Shown: positions 7,889-16,260 of the stretch, piece after piece | Layout: every line of letters starts with the position of its first letter | Position numbering within the stretch: the first letter of the stretch is position 1 | From: Mycobacterium asiaticum | Lineage (GTDB): Bacteria > Actinomycetota > Actinomycetes > Mycobacteriales > Mycobacteriaceae | Direction of reading: 5' to 3' | NCBI RefSeq assembly: GCF_001673635.1 | Contig: NZ_LZMH01000022.1 | Span: 1 to 64,000, forward strand | DNA: 64,000 nt | The notes under the pieces: generated by a model | The model's input: only the letters and a program-made list of their open reading frames with translations | Told to the model about the DNA's origin: nothing | Databases searched by the model: none | Made by a program: the position numbers and the translations under genes

Positions 7889-9133
7889 TTACCAGGTGAC
7901 CGGCAACTCGTAGACGCCGTAGGCGAGGCGGTCGTGTTTGAACGGGATCTCGTCAAGCGGGACGGCAGGTTTCAGCGTCGGGATCCGCTGGAACAGGGTG
8001 CGGAAGACGATCTGCAACTCCGCCCGTGCCAGTTGTTGGCCGACGCACTGGTGACGGCCGTAGCCGAAGGCGACATTGCGTTCGGCGCCAGAGCGATGCA
8101 GGTACAGGCGCTCGGGTTCGGTAAAGGCCTGTGCATCCCAGTTCGCCGGAGCCAGGTCGATGATGATGCCCTCGCCGGCGCGGATCACCTCGCCGGCGAT
8201 CGGGATGTCTTCGATGGCGACGCGGCGCTGACCGTTCTGAATGATGCTGAGGTAGCGCAGGAGTTCTTCGACCGCGTTCGCGACGATCTTGGGATCGTCG
8301 GCATCGCGAATGGCGGGCAGCTGGTCCGGATTTTCCAGTAGCGCAAGCACGCCCAGCCCGATCATGTTCGCGGTGGTCTCGTGACCGGCCACCAGTAACC
8401 CGTTGGCGAGCTGCGCGGCCTCTTTCACACTGAGCTCGCCGGCCTTGACCCGTTCAGCCAGATCGGAGACCGCGTCCTCGGTCGGGTTCTCCATCTTGGC
8501 CTCGACCAGCTTGATGATGTACTTGTACAGGCTGATCGCGCCTTTGGTGGTCTCTTCACCGGTCGCGTAGCGGGCCAGCCCGACGTTTGCGTGTTCCTGG
8601 AACAGTTCGGCGTCCTCATAGGGTACCCCGAGCAACTGGCTGATCACCAATGACGGCACCGGCAACGCGAGGGCACTGACCACATCGGCCGGCTGCGGCC
8701 CGGCCAGCATGGCGTCGATGTGGTCGTCGGTGATCCGCTGAATGGCCGGTCGCAATCCTTCGACGCGCCGAAAGGTGAACGGCCTGGACAACATTCGACG
8801 GAAGCGAGTGTGTTCTTCACCGTCGGAGGTGAACACCGAGCGCGGGCGCTTGTGCACCGTCGACAACATGCCGGCGTTCCAGTGCGGGAACCCGGGCACC
8901 CGGTCGTCAACGCTGACCCGGGAATCGGAGAACAACTCGCGGCACTGCTCGTACCCGGTGATGAGCCAGGGGGTACTGCCGTCCCAGATCCGAACCCGCG
9001 ACAGCGGTTTGGCTTCGGCCAGTGCCATCACGTCCGGGGGCGGTGCGAACGGGCAACCGGCCGCGCGCGGCATCGGATACTCCGGGATGTCCGTGGCGGT
9101 GGTGTTATCCGTCAGGGTGTCGGACACGGTCAC
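7889..9133 (-). CDS. Cytochrome P450 (CYP105-like)
   Basis: 414 residues, soluble bacterial P450. The I-helix oxygen motif AGHETTA, the ExxR pair and the heme-ligand loop FGYGRHQC (Cys thiolate) are all present. The N-terminus PRAAGCPFAPPP resembles CYP105-type mycobacterial enzymes; the family assignment is from memory. It hydroxylates a hydrophobic substrate with electrons from the 3Fe-4S ferredoxin encoded directly upstream. The GTG start at 9133 overlaps the ferredoxin stop (GTGA), so the pair is translationally coupled. No ferredoxin reductase is encoded nearby, so a housekeeping reductase must supply electrons. Confidence 0.95.
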   Translation of the reverse strand: MTVSDTLTDNTTATDIPEYPMPRAAGCPFAPPPDVMALAEAKPLSRVRIWDGSTPWLITGYEQCRELFSDSRVSVDDRVPGFPHWNAGMLSTVHKRPRSVFTSDGEEHTRFRRMLSRPFTFRRVEGLRPAIQRITDDHIDAMLAGPQPADVVSALALPVPSLVISQLLGVPYEDAELFQEHANVGLARYATGEETTKGAISLYKYIIKLVEAKMENPTEDAVSDLAERVKAGELSVKEAAQLANGLLVAGHETTANMIGLGVLALLENPDQLPAIRDADDPKIVANAVEELLRYLSIIQNGQRRVAIEDIPIAGEVIRAGEGIIIDLAPANWDAQAFTEPERLYLHRSGAERNVAFGYGRHQCVGQQLARAELQIVFRTLFQRIPTLKPAVPLDEIPFKHDRLAYGVYELPVTW

Positions 9134-9324
9134 TCCTCGATCTGGATGGCCAGAGCCGGGCAGAAGGCGGCGGCTTTGCGCGCGCCCTCGGCCTGGTCGG
9201 CGGGCGGGTTCGGGTTGAGCAGGACGACGACGCCGTCCTCGTCGCGCTGGTCGAATACCTCGGGCGCGTTCATCACGCAGTTACCCGACGAAGCGCAGAT
9301 ATCCTGATTGACAGAGACTTTCAT
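9130..9324 (-). CDS. 3Fe-4S ferredoxin (P450 electron donor)
   Basis: 64-residue single-cluster ferredoxin. Cys10, Cys16 and Cys55 (followed by Pro) are the cluster ligands; the position that would be the fourth Cys is Ser13 in CASSGNC, as in mycobacterial 3Fe-4S ferredoxins paired with P450s. It passes single electrons to the adjacent P450. ATG 9324 overlaps the TetR stop in ATGA and its own stop overlaps the P450 start, so three proteins are made in a coupled way. Confidence 0.95.
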   Translation of the reverse strand: MKVSVNQDICASSGNCVMNAPEVFDQRDEDGVVVLLNPNPPADQAEGARKAAAFCPALAIQIEE

Positions 9325-9992
9325 CTACCTGACTCTTCATCCGCAACGGTGACGGGTGCCAGCCACAGTCCGACGATCGCGTCGATCAGTCCGGTGGCGG
9401 CGGCCCGCCAGGACGGCCGGGGCACCGGGGTACCGTCAGCCAGCGCCCGCTCGAGATCGGCGCAGGTATGCATCAAAAGGTTGCGCGCCATGATGTTTCG
9501 TTCGAACCGGACGTCGACGGGCAAGTCGGGCAGGCAGCTGCTGATCCCGTCGATGACCTGAACCAGCGACGACGAACTCAACGCATCCTTGACGACGATG
9601 TTCTGGTAGGCGGGATCCGTCATGGCCTGGGCGGCGAACCGCGCATACCAGGTGGGATTACCGAGTGCCTCGAGGTGATCGGTCAACGGACGGACCAGGC
9701 AGGCGACCCAGTCCCGCATCCCGGCGGCGGCCGGCAGCGCCGCCACCATCTGCTCGCGTAACTGCTCGACGGGACCGCGATGCTTCTGCTCGATCGCGCG
9801 GACCAGGTCGGCCTTGGTGCCGAAGTGATAGCCGACCGCGGCGTTGTTGCCTTGCCCGGCCGCCTCACTGACCTGGCGGTTGGACACCGCGAAGACGCCG
9901 TGTTCGGCGAACAGCCGTTCGGCGGCGACCAGAATCGCCTCCTGCGTGGAGCTGGCCCGCTCGCTGCGCACGACCCGGCCGACTGTGGTCAT
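9321..9992 (-). CDS. TetR/AcrR-family transcriptional regulator
   Basis: 223 residues. The N-terminal TetR helix-turn-helix is clear (AAERLFAEHGVFAVSNRQV, then AVGYHFGTKADLVRAI); the C-terminal ligand domain is unremarkable. It is the first gene of the long minus-strand operon, so it probably autoregulates. A 22-bp palindrome 28 bp upstream of its ATG recurs at the same distance before the SDR-esterase operon at 11773, which makes those two operons its likely regulon. The inducer is presumably a CoA ester or the P450 substrate (inference). Confidence 0.92.
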   Translation of the reverse strand: MTTVGRVVRSERASSTQEAILVAAERLFAEHGVFAVSNRQVSEAAGQGNNAAVGYHFGTKADLVRAIEQKHRGPVEQLREQMVAALPAAAGMRDWVACLVRPLTDHLEALGNPTWYARFAAQAMTDPAYQNIVVKDALSSSSLVQVIDGISSCLPDLPVDVRFERNIMARNLLMHTCADLERALADGTPVPRPSWRAAATGLIDAIVGLWLAPVTVADEESGR

Positions 9993-10019
9993 ACCGGCCA
10001 GTCAACGCCTCCCGCACCA

Positions 10020-10041
10020 TTAAGTCAAGCGACTGATTTAA
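10020..10041. promoter_or_regulatory. Probable TetR operator, copy 1
   Basis: Palindrome TTAARTCAR-N4-YTGAYTTAA in consensus form, starting 28 bp upstream of the TetR start codon and touching the stop codon of the esterase gene. Read on the minus strand its downstream half contains TTGACT, a -35-like hexamer, so repressor binding would block the promoter. A second copy lies at 11801-11822. Confidence 0.75.
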
Positions 10042-10967
10042 TTCGGCCGGGTATCCCCGCCAACAGCCCTCGAGACGTGCTCCGCTATTCGGGCATACGC
10101 GCGGCGGGTGACCTCAGCGGCCCCGGTCATGATGTTGTAACCGTGGTCGACGCCGGGCACCTCGTAGTACTCCACCAACGCGCCGACCGCTGCCAGTTTG
10201 TCCGCATACCTGCGGGCCTCGTCGCGAAGCCGGTCGTGTTCGGCCGTCACGATCAAAGCGGGCGCTATGCCGGCGATGCCGTCGGCATTCGGCCCCCAGG
10301 CCGGTGAGGCCAGCCGATCACGCCGGTTCGCCGGATCGGGAATGTAGGCGGTGTCGAAAATCGCGCCCATCCACGGCTTCATCACCGCCCGGCCACCAAT
10401 CGTGGACGTCTTGTCCCCGGTGGGCGTCACCAGATCCAGCGGCGCGTAGTGCAGCACCTGCAGCGCGATGGCAGGACCCCCGTTCTCCAGGGCGAGGCGG
10501 GCCGCGGCGGCGCTCAGGTTGCCGCCAGCGCTCTGCCCGCCGACGCAAAGACGCGTCCCGTCCCAGTCCCGATCTCGGTTTCCCGCCCAGCGCACGACGT
10601 CGTAAATCTGTTGGGGCGCAGCGGGAAAGCGATGGCCGGGAGCCAAGACGTAATCGGTGTTGACGACGACCACACCGGTGTGGGCCGCCAGGTAACGACA
10701 CCACGGGTCGTCCTGTTCGGGATGCCCCACGACGAATCCCCCGCCGTGCACATTGACATAGACAGGGGGTGAAACCGGGTCACCGGGCGGGTGGTAGACG
10801 GTGGCGGAGACCTCGCCATGCCCGGTAGGAATCACAACCCGTGTGGTGCGGCCGGCGATCTCGGGGAAGCGTACGGCAGGCTTGGGAGCCGGGTTGAGCG
10901 TGGCCGCGATGACCCGAGCCACCGTGTCGGCCACCGCCTGTTTAGACAGGATCGACATCGGCAGCAT
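10038..10967 (-). CDS. Alpha/beta hydrolase, hormone-sensitive-lipase type esterase
   Basis: 309 residues. The HSL-family oxyanion motif HGGG, the nucleophile elbow GQSAGG, Asp in AEHDRL and His in VDHGYN form a complete catalytic triad. It hydrolyses short or medium carboxyl esters, probably in the cytoplasm because no signal peptide is seen. ATG 10967 shares one base with the stop of the upstream SDR (TGATG), so the two are coupled; ATG 10958 is an alternative. It likely acts in the same pathway as the TetR-P450 operon, since both share the operator. Confidence 0.9.
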   Translation of the reverse strand: MLPMSILSKQAVADTVARVIAATLNPAPKPAVRFPEIAGRTTRVVIPTGHGEVSATVYHPPGDPVSPPVYVNVHGGGFVVGHPEQDDPWCRYLAAHTGVVVVNTDYVLAPGHRFPAAPQQIYDVVRWAGNRDRDWDGTRLCVGGQSAGGNLSAAAARLALENGGPAIALQVLHYAPLDLVTPTGDKTSTIGGRAVMKPWMGAIFDTAYIPDPANRRDRLASPAWGPNADGIAGIAPALIVTAEHDRLRDEARRYADKLAAVGALVEYYEVPGVDHGYNIMTGAAEVTRRAYARIAEHVSRAVGGDTRPN

Positions 10968-11773
10968 CAGTCCCGCTTGCTGGACCGAATCACCTTGCCG
11001 GCCACCGTTCCCCCGTCCACCGGAAGCACGATACCGGTGACGTAGCGCGATCGTTCGCCCGCCAGATACAGGGCGGCCTCGGCGACGTCATCGGGGGTGC
11101 CTTCCCGCTTGAGCGGCCTATCGTCGCGCATGCCCTGTCGAATCCGGGCCTCGAATCGCTCGAGTTCCTCGGGGTCCATGTCTCCTGCCGACGACGCCAG
11201 GATGGGCGTGGGGATGTTGCCGGGGGCGATAGCGTTGACGCGTATCTCGTGATATGCCAACTCAATTGCCGCCGACTTGGTGAATTGGATGACCGCAGCC
11301 TTGGACGCGCGGTACGTCATGACACCGCCGCCGGCCTGGATGCCGCCGATCGAGGTCAGATTGATGATCGATCCCCCGCCGTTGGCCGCCATGTGCCGCG
11401 CCGCATCGCGGGTGCCGGTCATCACCCCGAGGACGTTGACCGCCATCACGCGGTGGAAGTCGGCGAAATCGTCGTCGAGCAGGCGGCGTAGCGGCCCGGA
11501 GACGCCTGCGTTGTTCACCATGATGTGCAGGCCCCCGAATGTCTGCACCGCTGTGGCCACCAGCGCGCTCATCTGTTCGGGATCGGAGACGTCGGTGCGC
11601 TGGAAGACGGCATTGGGACCCAGTGTTTCGGCCAGTGTCTGGCCGCCCTCGGTCTCGACGTCGGCGATGACAACCCGTGCGCCCTCGGCGGCGAACCGTT
11701 GGGCGATTCCACGGCCCAGCCCCGATGCCGCACCGGTGACGACGGCAACCTTGTCCACCAATTCGTTGACCAC
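10967..11773 (-). CDS. SDR-family oxidoreductase
   Basis: 268 residues with TGAASGLG cofactor loop, NNAGVSG, the catalytic Ser-Tyr-Lys (TSIGG, then MTYRASKAAV) and the terminal GIVLPVDGG. Probable NAD-dependent alcohol/ketone dehydrogenase. It is the first gene of a two-gene operon with the esterase. The GTG at 11773 has a weak ribosome site; a GTG 15 nt downstream is possible. The palindrome at 11801-11822 lies 28 bp upstream, matching the position before the TetR gene. Confidence 0.9.
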   Translation of the reverse strand: MVNELVDKVAVVTGAASGLGRGIAQRFAAEGARVVIADVETEGGQTLAETLGPNAVFQRTDVSDPEQMSALVATAVQTFGGLHIMVNNAGVSGPLRRLLDDDFADFHRVMAVNVLGVMTGTRDAARHMAANGGGSIINLTSIGGIQAGGGVMTYRASKAAVIQFTKSAAIELAYHEIRVNAIAPGNIPTPILASSAGDMDPEELERFEARIRQGMRDDRPLKREGTPDDVAEAALYLAGERSRYVTGIVLPVDGGTVAGKVIRSSKRD

Positions 11774-11800
11774 CCGTCGAGTTAATCGGCGGCGACCGCA

Positions 11801-11822
11801 TTAAGTCAAGCAGTTGATTTAA
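11801..11822. promoter_or_regulatory. Probable TetR operator, copy 2
   Basis: TTAAGTCAA-GCAG-TTGATTTAA, a near-perfect 22-bp palindrome that matches copy 1 (10020-10041) at 19 of 22 positions. It sits between the divergent SDR (start 11773, minus) and LuxR-type regulator (start 11861, plus). TTGACT on the minus strand and TTGATT on the plus strand could serve as -35 boxes for either side. Confidence 0.75.
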
Positions 11823-11860
11823 CAAGAGGCTCCGCGCTATCGGTAAGGTCAACCGGCAGG

Positions 11861-14641
11861 GTGATTACCGATCGGGCGCTTCGTTTACGGGGTCGGCGCG
11901 CGGAATGCGCGGCGCTGGAACGGTTGATGTCCGCAGCCCGGTCGGGACAAAGCCAGGTGCTGGTGCTGGGCGGTGAAGCCGGGATAGGCAAGACGGCCCT
12001 GCTGGATTTCACCGCGGAGCGGGCCGCGGGCTTCCAGACGGCGCGGGTGTCGGGCGTCGAATCGGAGATGGAGCTGGCTTTCGCCGCGCTGCACCAACTG
12101 TGTATACCGCTGCAGGACTGGATCGGTGAGCTGCCGGCGCCGCAGCGCGACGCGCTGGAGATCGCGTTCGGCCGCAGCGCCGGGCCCGCCCCCGACCGTT
12201 TCCTGGTCGGGCTGGCGGTGCTCAGTCTGATCGCGGCGGCCGCCGAACGCCAGCCGCTGCTCTTCCTCGTCGACGATGCGCAGTGGATCGATCGGGTGTC
12301 GGCCCAGACGTTGGCCTTCGTCGCCCGCCGCCTGATCGCCGAACCCGTCGCGATCGTTTTCGCGGTACGCGAGGGTCCGGGCGAGGAGCTGGCCGGGTTA
12401 CCGGAGCTGACCCTGCAGGGGCTGAACGCCGCCGAGGCCCGCGCGTTGCTGGATTCGGCTGTACTGGGCCGGTTGGACAACGAGGTGCGCGACCGGATCG
12501 TCGCCGAAACCCGGGGCAACCCGCTGGCCCTGCTGGAGTTGCCGAAAGGGCTGACCGCTGCGGAGCTGGCCGGCGGATTCGGGCCGCCCGATGCGCAACC
12601 GCTGGTCGGGCAGATCGAGCGCACCTTCCTGCGCCGCATCGAGCAACTACCCGGCCACACCCAGCAGCTGCTGGTCACGGCCGCGGCCGAGCCGGTCGGC
12701 GACGCGGCGTTGTTGCTGCGTGCCGCCGCACACCTCGGGCTACCCGATGACGCCGCGGTGGGGGCCCAGGCGGCAGGGCTGATCGATGTCGGAACCCGGG
12801 TGCGGTTCCGCCACCCGTTGGTGCGTTCGGCCGCCTATCGGGCCGCGGGCCTGATGGAGCGACGACGCGCGCATCGGGCCCTGGCCGCGGTCACCGACGG
12901 GGACTCCGATCCGGATCGCCGCGCCTGGCATCTGGCGCTGGCCGCCACGGGACCCGACGACTCGGTCGCGGTGCAACTCGAGCTGTCCGCCGAGCGCGCG
13001 CAGGCGCGAGGTGGGGTGGCCGCCGCGGCGGCATTCCTGGAACGGGCCACCCAGTTGACCGCCGATCCGATGCGCCGGGCGGTCCGAGCGCTCGCTGCCG
13101 CCCAGGCCAAGTGGGACGCGGCGGCCTTCGACTCCGCCGACGAGCTGTTGACTATCGCGGAGTCCGGTGCCGCGCTGGATGACCTGCAGCTGGCCCGGCT
13201 CACCCGGCTGCGCGCCCAGATCGCCTTCGCCCGCAGCCGCAGCGGTGATCCCGAGGCGCCGACCGTCTCCGATTCGGCGGTCGGGCTGCTGGACGCCGCC
13301 CGGCAGCTCACCGCACTGGACAACGCTCAGTCCCGGGAGACCTACCTGGAAGCGGTGGGCGCGGCGTTGTTCGGCGGACGGCTGTGTCCGTACGGCGGCA
13401 TCCGGATGACGGCCGCCGCCGCGCGTACGGCACCACCCGGCCCCCATCCCGCACGGGCGGTGGACCTGCTGCTGGACGGCATCGCGATCCGGGCCACCGA
13501 GGGCCACGCCGCGAGCCTGGTAACGCTGCGCGACGCACTGGCGCTGATCCGTTCCGAGGCCGAGCGCGGCAGCGACGACATCATGCGCTGGTTCTGGCAG
13601 GCGTTCCCGATCGTGCAGGAGTCCGCGGCGCACGAACTCTGGGACGACGAGATCTGGCATCAACTGGCCACTCACGCGGTGCGGATGGCCCGGCAGGCCG
13701 GTGCGCTCGCCGTCCTGCCACTTGCCCTGGTGTACCGCGCGGGAGTGCATGTGCAGGCCGGCGAGTTCAGCGCCGCCGCGGTCCTCATCGAGGAAGCCGA
13801 CGCCATCACGACCGCCACCGGCTACGCCCCGGTGAAGTACCACTCGGTGTTGCTGGCGGCGCTGCGTGGTGCCGAATCGGAGGCCCTGCACCTGATCGGG
13901 TCGGCTCTGCACGACGGCGTCGCCCGCGGCGAAGGCCGGGTGATCGCCCTGACGAGCTTCGCCACGGCCGTGCTTTACAACGGCCTGGGCCGGTACGAGC
14001 AGGCGTGTGCGGCCGCCCGGCGCGCGTGCGAGGACGACGACTTGGGCCTATTCGGTTGGTGCCTGGTCGAATTGATCGAATCGGCGGCCCGCAGCGGCGA
14101 GCGGGACACCGCACGGGATGCGTTGACCCGTCTGGAAGAGCGTGCCCTGGCCAGCCAGACAGACTGGGCGACAGGCATTTTGGCGCGCTCTCGGGCGCTG
14201 CTCGCCGACGACCGCCGAGCCGAAGCCCACTACCGGGAAGCGATCGAGAAGCTGGGCAACACCCGGATCGCCGTCCAGCTCGCCCGCGCGCATCTGCTGT
14301 ACGGAGAATGGTTGCGCCGCTGCAACCGCCGCGTCGACGCCCGCAGCCAGTTGCACACCGCCCACGAGATGTTCACCCGGATGGGCGCCGAAGGGTTTGC
14401 CGAACGCAGCCGCCGGGAGCTGCTGGTGACCGGTCAGAAGGTGAGCAACCGCGCCGCGGCTCCGGCGATGGAGCTGACGGCGCAGGAGGCGCAGATCGCG
14501 AAGCTGGCCGGCGAGGGTCTGACCAACCCCGAGATCGCCGCGCAGCTGTTCATCAGCACCCACACCGTGGAATGGCACCTGCGGAAGGTGTTCGCCAAGC
14601 TGGGCATCAAGTCACGCCGACAGCTCCGGCCCACGGACTGA
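11861..14641 (+). CDS. Large ATP-binding LuxR-family transcriptional regulator (LAL)
   Basis: 926 residues. An N-terminal AAA-type ATPase has Walker A GGEAGIGKT (about 37-45) and Walker B LLFLVDDAQWID (about 128-139). A long alpha-helical TPR-like middle follows, and a C-terminal LuxR helix-turn-helix (LTAQEAQIAKLAGEGLTNPE through FISTHTVEWHLRKVF). Such MalT-like regulators are usually activators that bind DNA when ATP and an inducer are present. It starts with GTG right after CAGG and is divergent from the SDR-esterase operon, whose operator region it shares. It might activate that pathway, but this is only positional. Confidence 0.92.
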   Translation: MITDRALRLRGRRAECAALERLMSAARSGQSQVLVLGGEAGIGKTALLDFTAERAAGFQTARVSGVESEMELAFAALHQLCIPLQDWIGELPAPQRDALEIAFGRSAGPAPDRFLVGLAVLSLIAAAAERQPLLFLVDDAQWIDRVSAQTLAFVARRLIAEPVAIVFAVREGPGEELAGLPELTLQGLNAAEARALLDSAVLGRLDNEVRDRIVAETRGNPLALLELPKGLTAAELAGGFGPPDAQPLVGQIERTFLRRIEQLPGHTQQLLVTAAAEPVGDAALLLRAAAHLGLPDDAAVGAQAAGLIDVGTRVRFRHPLVRSAAYRAAGLMERRRAHRALAAVTDGDSDPDRRAWHLALAATGPDDSVAVQLELSAERAQARGGVAAAAAFLERATQLTADPMRRAVRALAAAQAKWDAAAFDSADELLTIAESGAALDDLQLARLTRLRAQIAFARSRSGDPEAPTVSDSAVGLLDAARQLTALDNAQSRETYLEAVGAALFGGRLCPYGGIRMTAAAARTAPPGPHPARAVDLLLDGIAIRATEGHAASLVTLRDALALIRSEAERGSDDIMRWFWQAFPIVQESAAHELWDDEIWHQLATHAVRMARQAGALAVLPLALVYRAGVHVQAGEFSAAAVLIEEADAITTATGYAPVKYHSVLLAALRGAESEALHLIGSALHDGVARGEGRVIALTSFATAVLYNGLGRYEQACAAARRACEDDDLGLFGWCLVELIESAARSGERDTARDALTRLEERALASQTDWATGILARSRALLADDRRAEAHYREAIEKLGNTRIAVQLARAHLLYGEWLRRCNRRVDARSQLHTAHEMFTRMGAEGFAERSRRELLVTGQKVSNRAAAPAMELTAQEAQIAKLAGEGLTNPEIAAQLFISTHTVEWHLRKVFAKLGIKSRRQLRPTD

Positions 14642-14729
14642 CTACGGACTTTCAAGGGTTCACCCCACCCCGTGGCCGGGGGATGCTGAACGTGCCAGTT
14701 CATCGGGAGAAACTTGGAAAGGCGTGGCA

Positions 14730-15500
14730 ATGAAGATCTTGGTCGTAGGCGGCACCGGACTGATCGGGTCGCAGGTGGTCGCGAACCTGACCGAACAGGG
14801 ACACGAGGCCATTTCGGCGTCGCCCAGCTCGGGTGTCAACAGTCTTACCGGTGAGGGTGTCGCCGAAGCGATGGCGGGGGTCGACGCCGTCGTCGACGTG
14901 TCCAACTCGCCGTCGTGGACCGACGAAGACGTGCTGAACTTCTTCACCACCTCCACCCGCAATCTGCTGGAGGCCGAGCGCGCCGCCGGCGTGCGCAACC
15001 ACGTCGCGCTCTCGATCGTCGGCCTGACCCGGGCCGGTGACAGCGGCTACATGCGGGGCAAGATCGCCCAGGAGCGAGTGATCACCGAGTCGGGGTCGCC
15101 ATACACGATCGTGCGGGCGACACAGTTCTTCGAATTCGTCGACGGCATCGCCGATTCACTGGCCGACGGTGATACCGTGCGCGCTCCGCACGGGGCCTTC
15201 CAACCCATCGCCGCCTCGGACGTCGCCGCGGCAGTGACTCGCGCCGCGACCGCCGAACCGGTCAACGGGGTCGTCAACATCGCCGGGCCGGAGAAGGCCG
15301 GCATGGACGACTTCATCCGCAACCGGTTCGCCGCCACCGGCGACCCGCGTCAGGTGGTGACCGACCCGGCCGCCCGCTACTACGGCGCGGTGCTCGACGA
15401 GGACACCATCGTTCCCATCGACGGGGAAGAAGTGACCATTTATCCCACCCGGTTCAGCGACTGGATGGCCGCGAGCGTGGCCAGCGGCACCGCCCGCTAG
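14730..15500 (+). CDS. NmrA-like atypical SDR (NAD(P)-binding protein)
   Basis: About 256 residues. The N-terminus MKILVVGGTGLIGSQVV is the GxxGxxG Rossmann loop of atypical SDR/NmrA proteins, and there is no YxxxK active site. Related proteins are redox sensors or act on quinones and nucleoside-sugars. I start at ATG 14730 because it keeps a good distance from the GGAAAGG ribosome site; GTG 14724 is possible. The next SDR gene follows 30 nt later on the same strand, so the two are likely co-transcribed. Confidence 0.85.
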   Translation: MKILVVGGTGLIGSQVVANLTEQGHEAISASPSSGVNSLTGEGVAEAMAGVDAVVDVSNSPSWTDEDVLNFFTTSTRNLLEAERAAGVRNHVALSIVGLTRAGDSGYMRGKIAQERVITESGSPYTIVRATQFFEFVDGIADSLADGDTVRAPHGAFQPIAASDVAAAVTRAATAEPVNGVVNIAGPEKAGMDDFIRNRFAATGDPRQVVTDPAARYYGAVLDEDTIVPIDGEEVTIYPTRFSDWMAASVASGTAR

Positions 15501-15530
15501 TCGGTGGGCGCCGCCCCGGAGGTGAATCGG

Positions 15531-16253
15531 ATGGAACTGATCGACCACACCGCGGTCGTCACCGGCGGTACGGCGGGCATCGGGCTGGAGGCGGCCCGAC
15601 TGCTCGCCAGCGAGGGCGCCACCGTCATCATCTCGGGCCGGGATCCGGTCCGAGGTGAGCTGGCCGCCGAGGCCATCGGGCCGAACGCCCGGTTCGTAAA
15701 GACCGATATGGCCGACGCCGAGTCGGTGCAAGCCCTGGTGCAGCAGTGCGGCGACGTCGACATCATCGTCAACAACGCCGCGAGTTTCCCATCCGCGCTG
15801 ACCGTCGATCAGGACATGTCCAGCTTCGAGACGATGTTTGACACCAACGTCCGGGGCGCTTACTTCCTGGTCGCGGGTTTGGTGCCGGGCATGCTGGAGC
15901 GGGGCCGGGGCAGCATCGTCAACGTCACCACCATGGTCGCCGTCAAGGGCGTGGCAGGGGCCTCCGGCTACAGCGCTTCCAAGGCCGCACTGGAATCTCT
16001 GACCCGGACGTGGGCCGCTGAATTCGGCGCCAGCGGCGTGCGGGTGAACAGTGTGGCACCCGGCCCCACCCGCACCCCTGGCGTCGCCGCCGAATGGGGC
16101 GAGGTCAACGAGGAACTCGGCAAGGCGCTCCCACTGGGCCGCACCGCCCACCCGGCGGAGATCGCCGAGGCGGTGCTGTTCCTCAGCTCACCCCGGGCCA
16201 GCTTCATCACCGGCTCGACGTTGCATGTCGACGGCGGCGGCTCGGCGGTTTGA
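15531..16253 (+). CDS. SDR-family oxidoreductase
   Basis: About 240 residues. TGGTAGIG, NNAASFPSA, TTMVAV-Ser region, SGYSASKAAL (YxxxK) and FITGSTLHVDGGG show a classical, probably NAD(P)H-dependent dehydrogenase. ATG 15531 follows a strong GGAGGTGA ribosome site by 6 nt, so the longer frame from 15504 is not used. It is co-directional with the NmrA-like gene and convergent with the PPE gene, only 7 nt apart, so no terminator separates them. Confidence 0.9.
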   Translation: MELIDHTAVVTGGTAGIGLEAARLLASEGATVIISGRDPVRGELAAEAIGPNARFVKTDMADAESVQALVQQCGDVDIIVNNAASFPSALTVDQDMSSFETMFDTNVRGAYFLVAGLVPGMLERGRGSIVNVTTMVAVKGVAGASGYSASKAALESLTRTWAAEFGASGVRVNSVAPGPTRTPGVAAEWGEVNEELGKALPLGRTAHPAEIAEAVLFLSSPRASFITGSTLHVDGGGSAV

Positions 16254-16260
16254 TCGGCGA

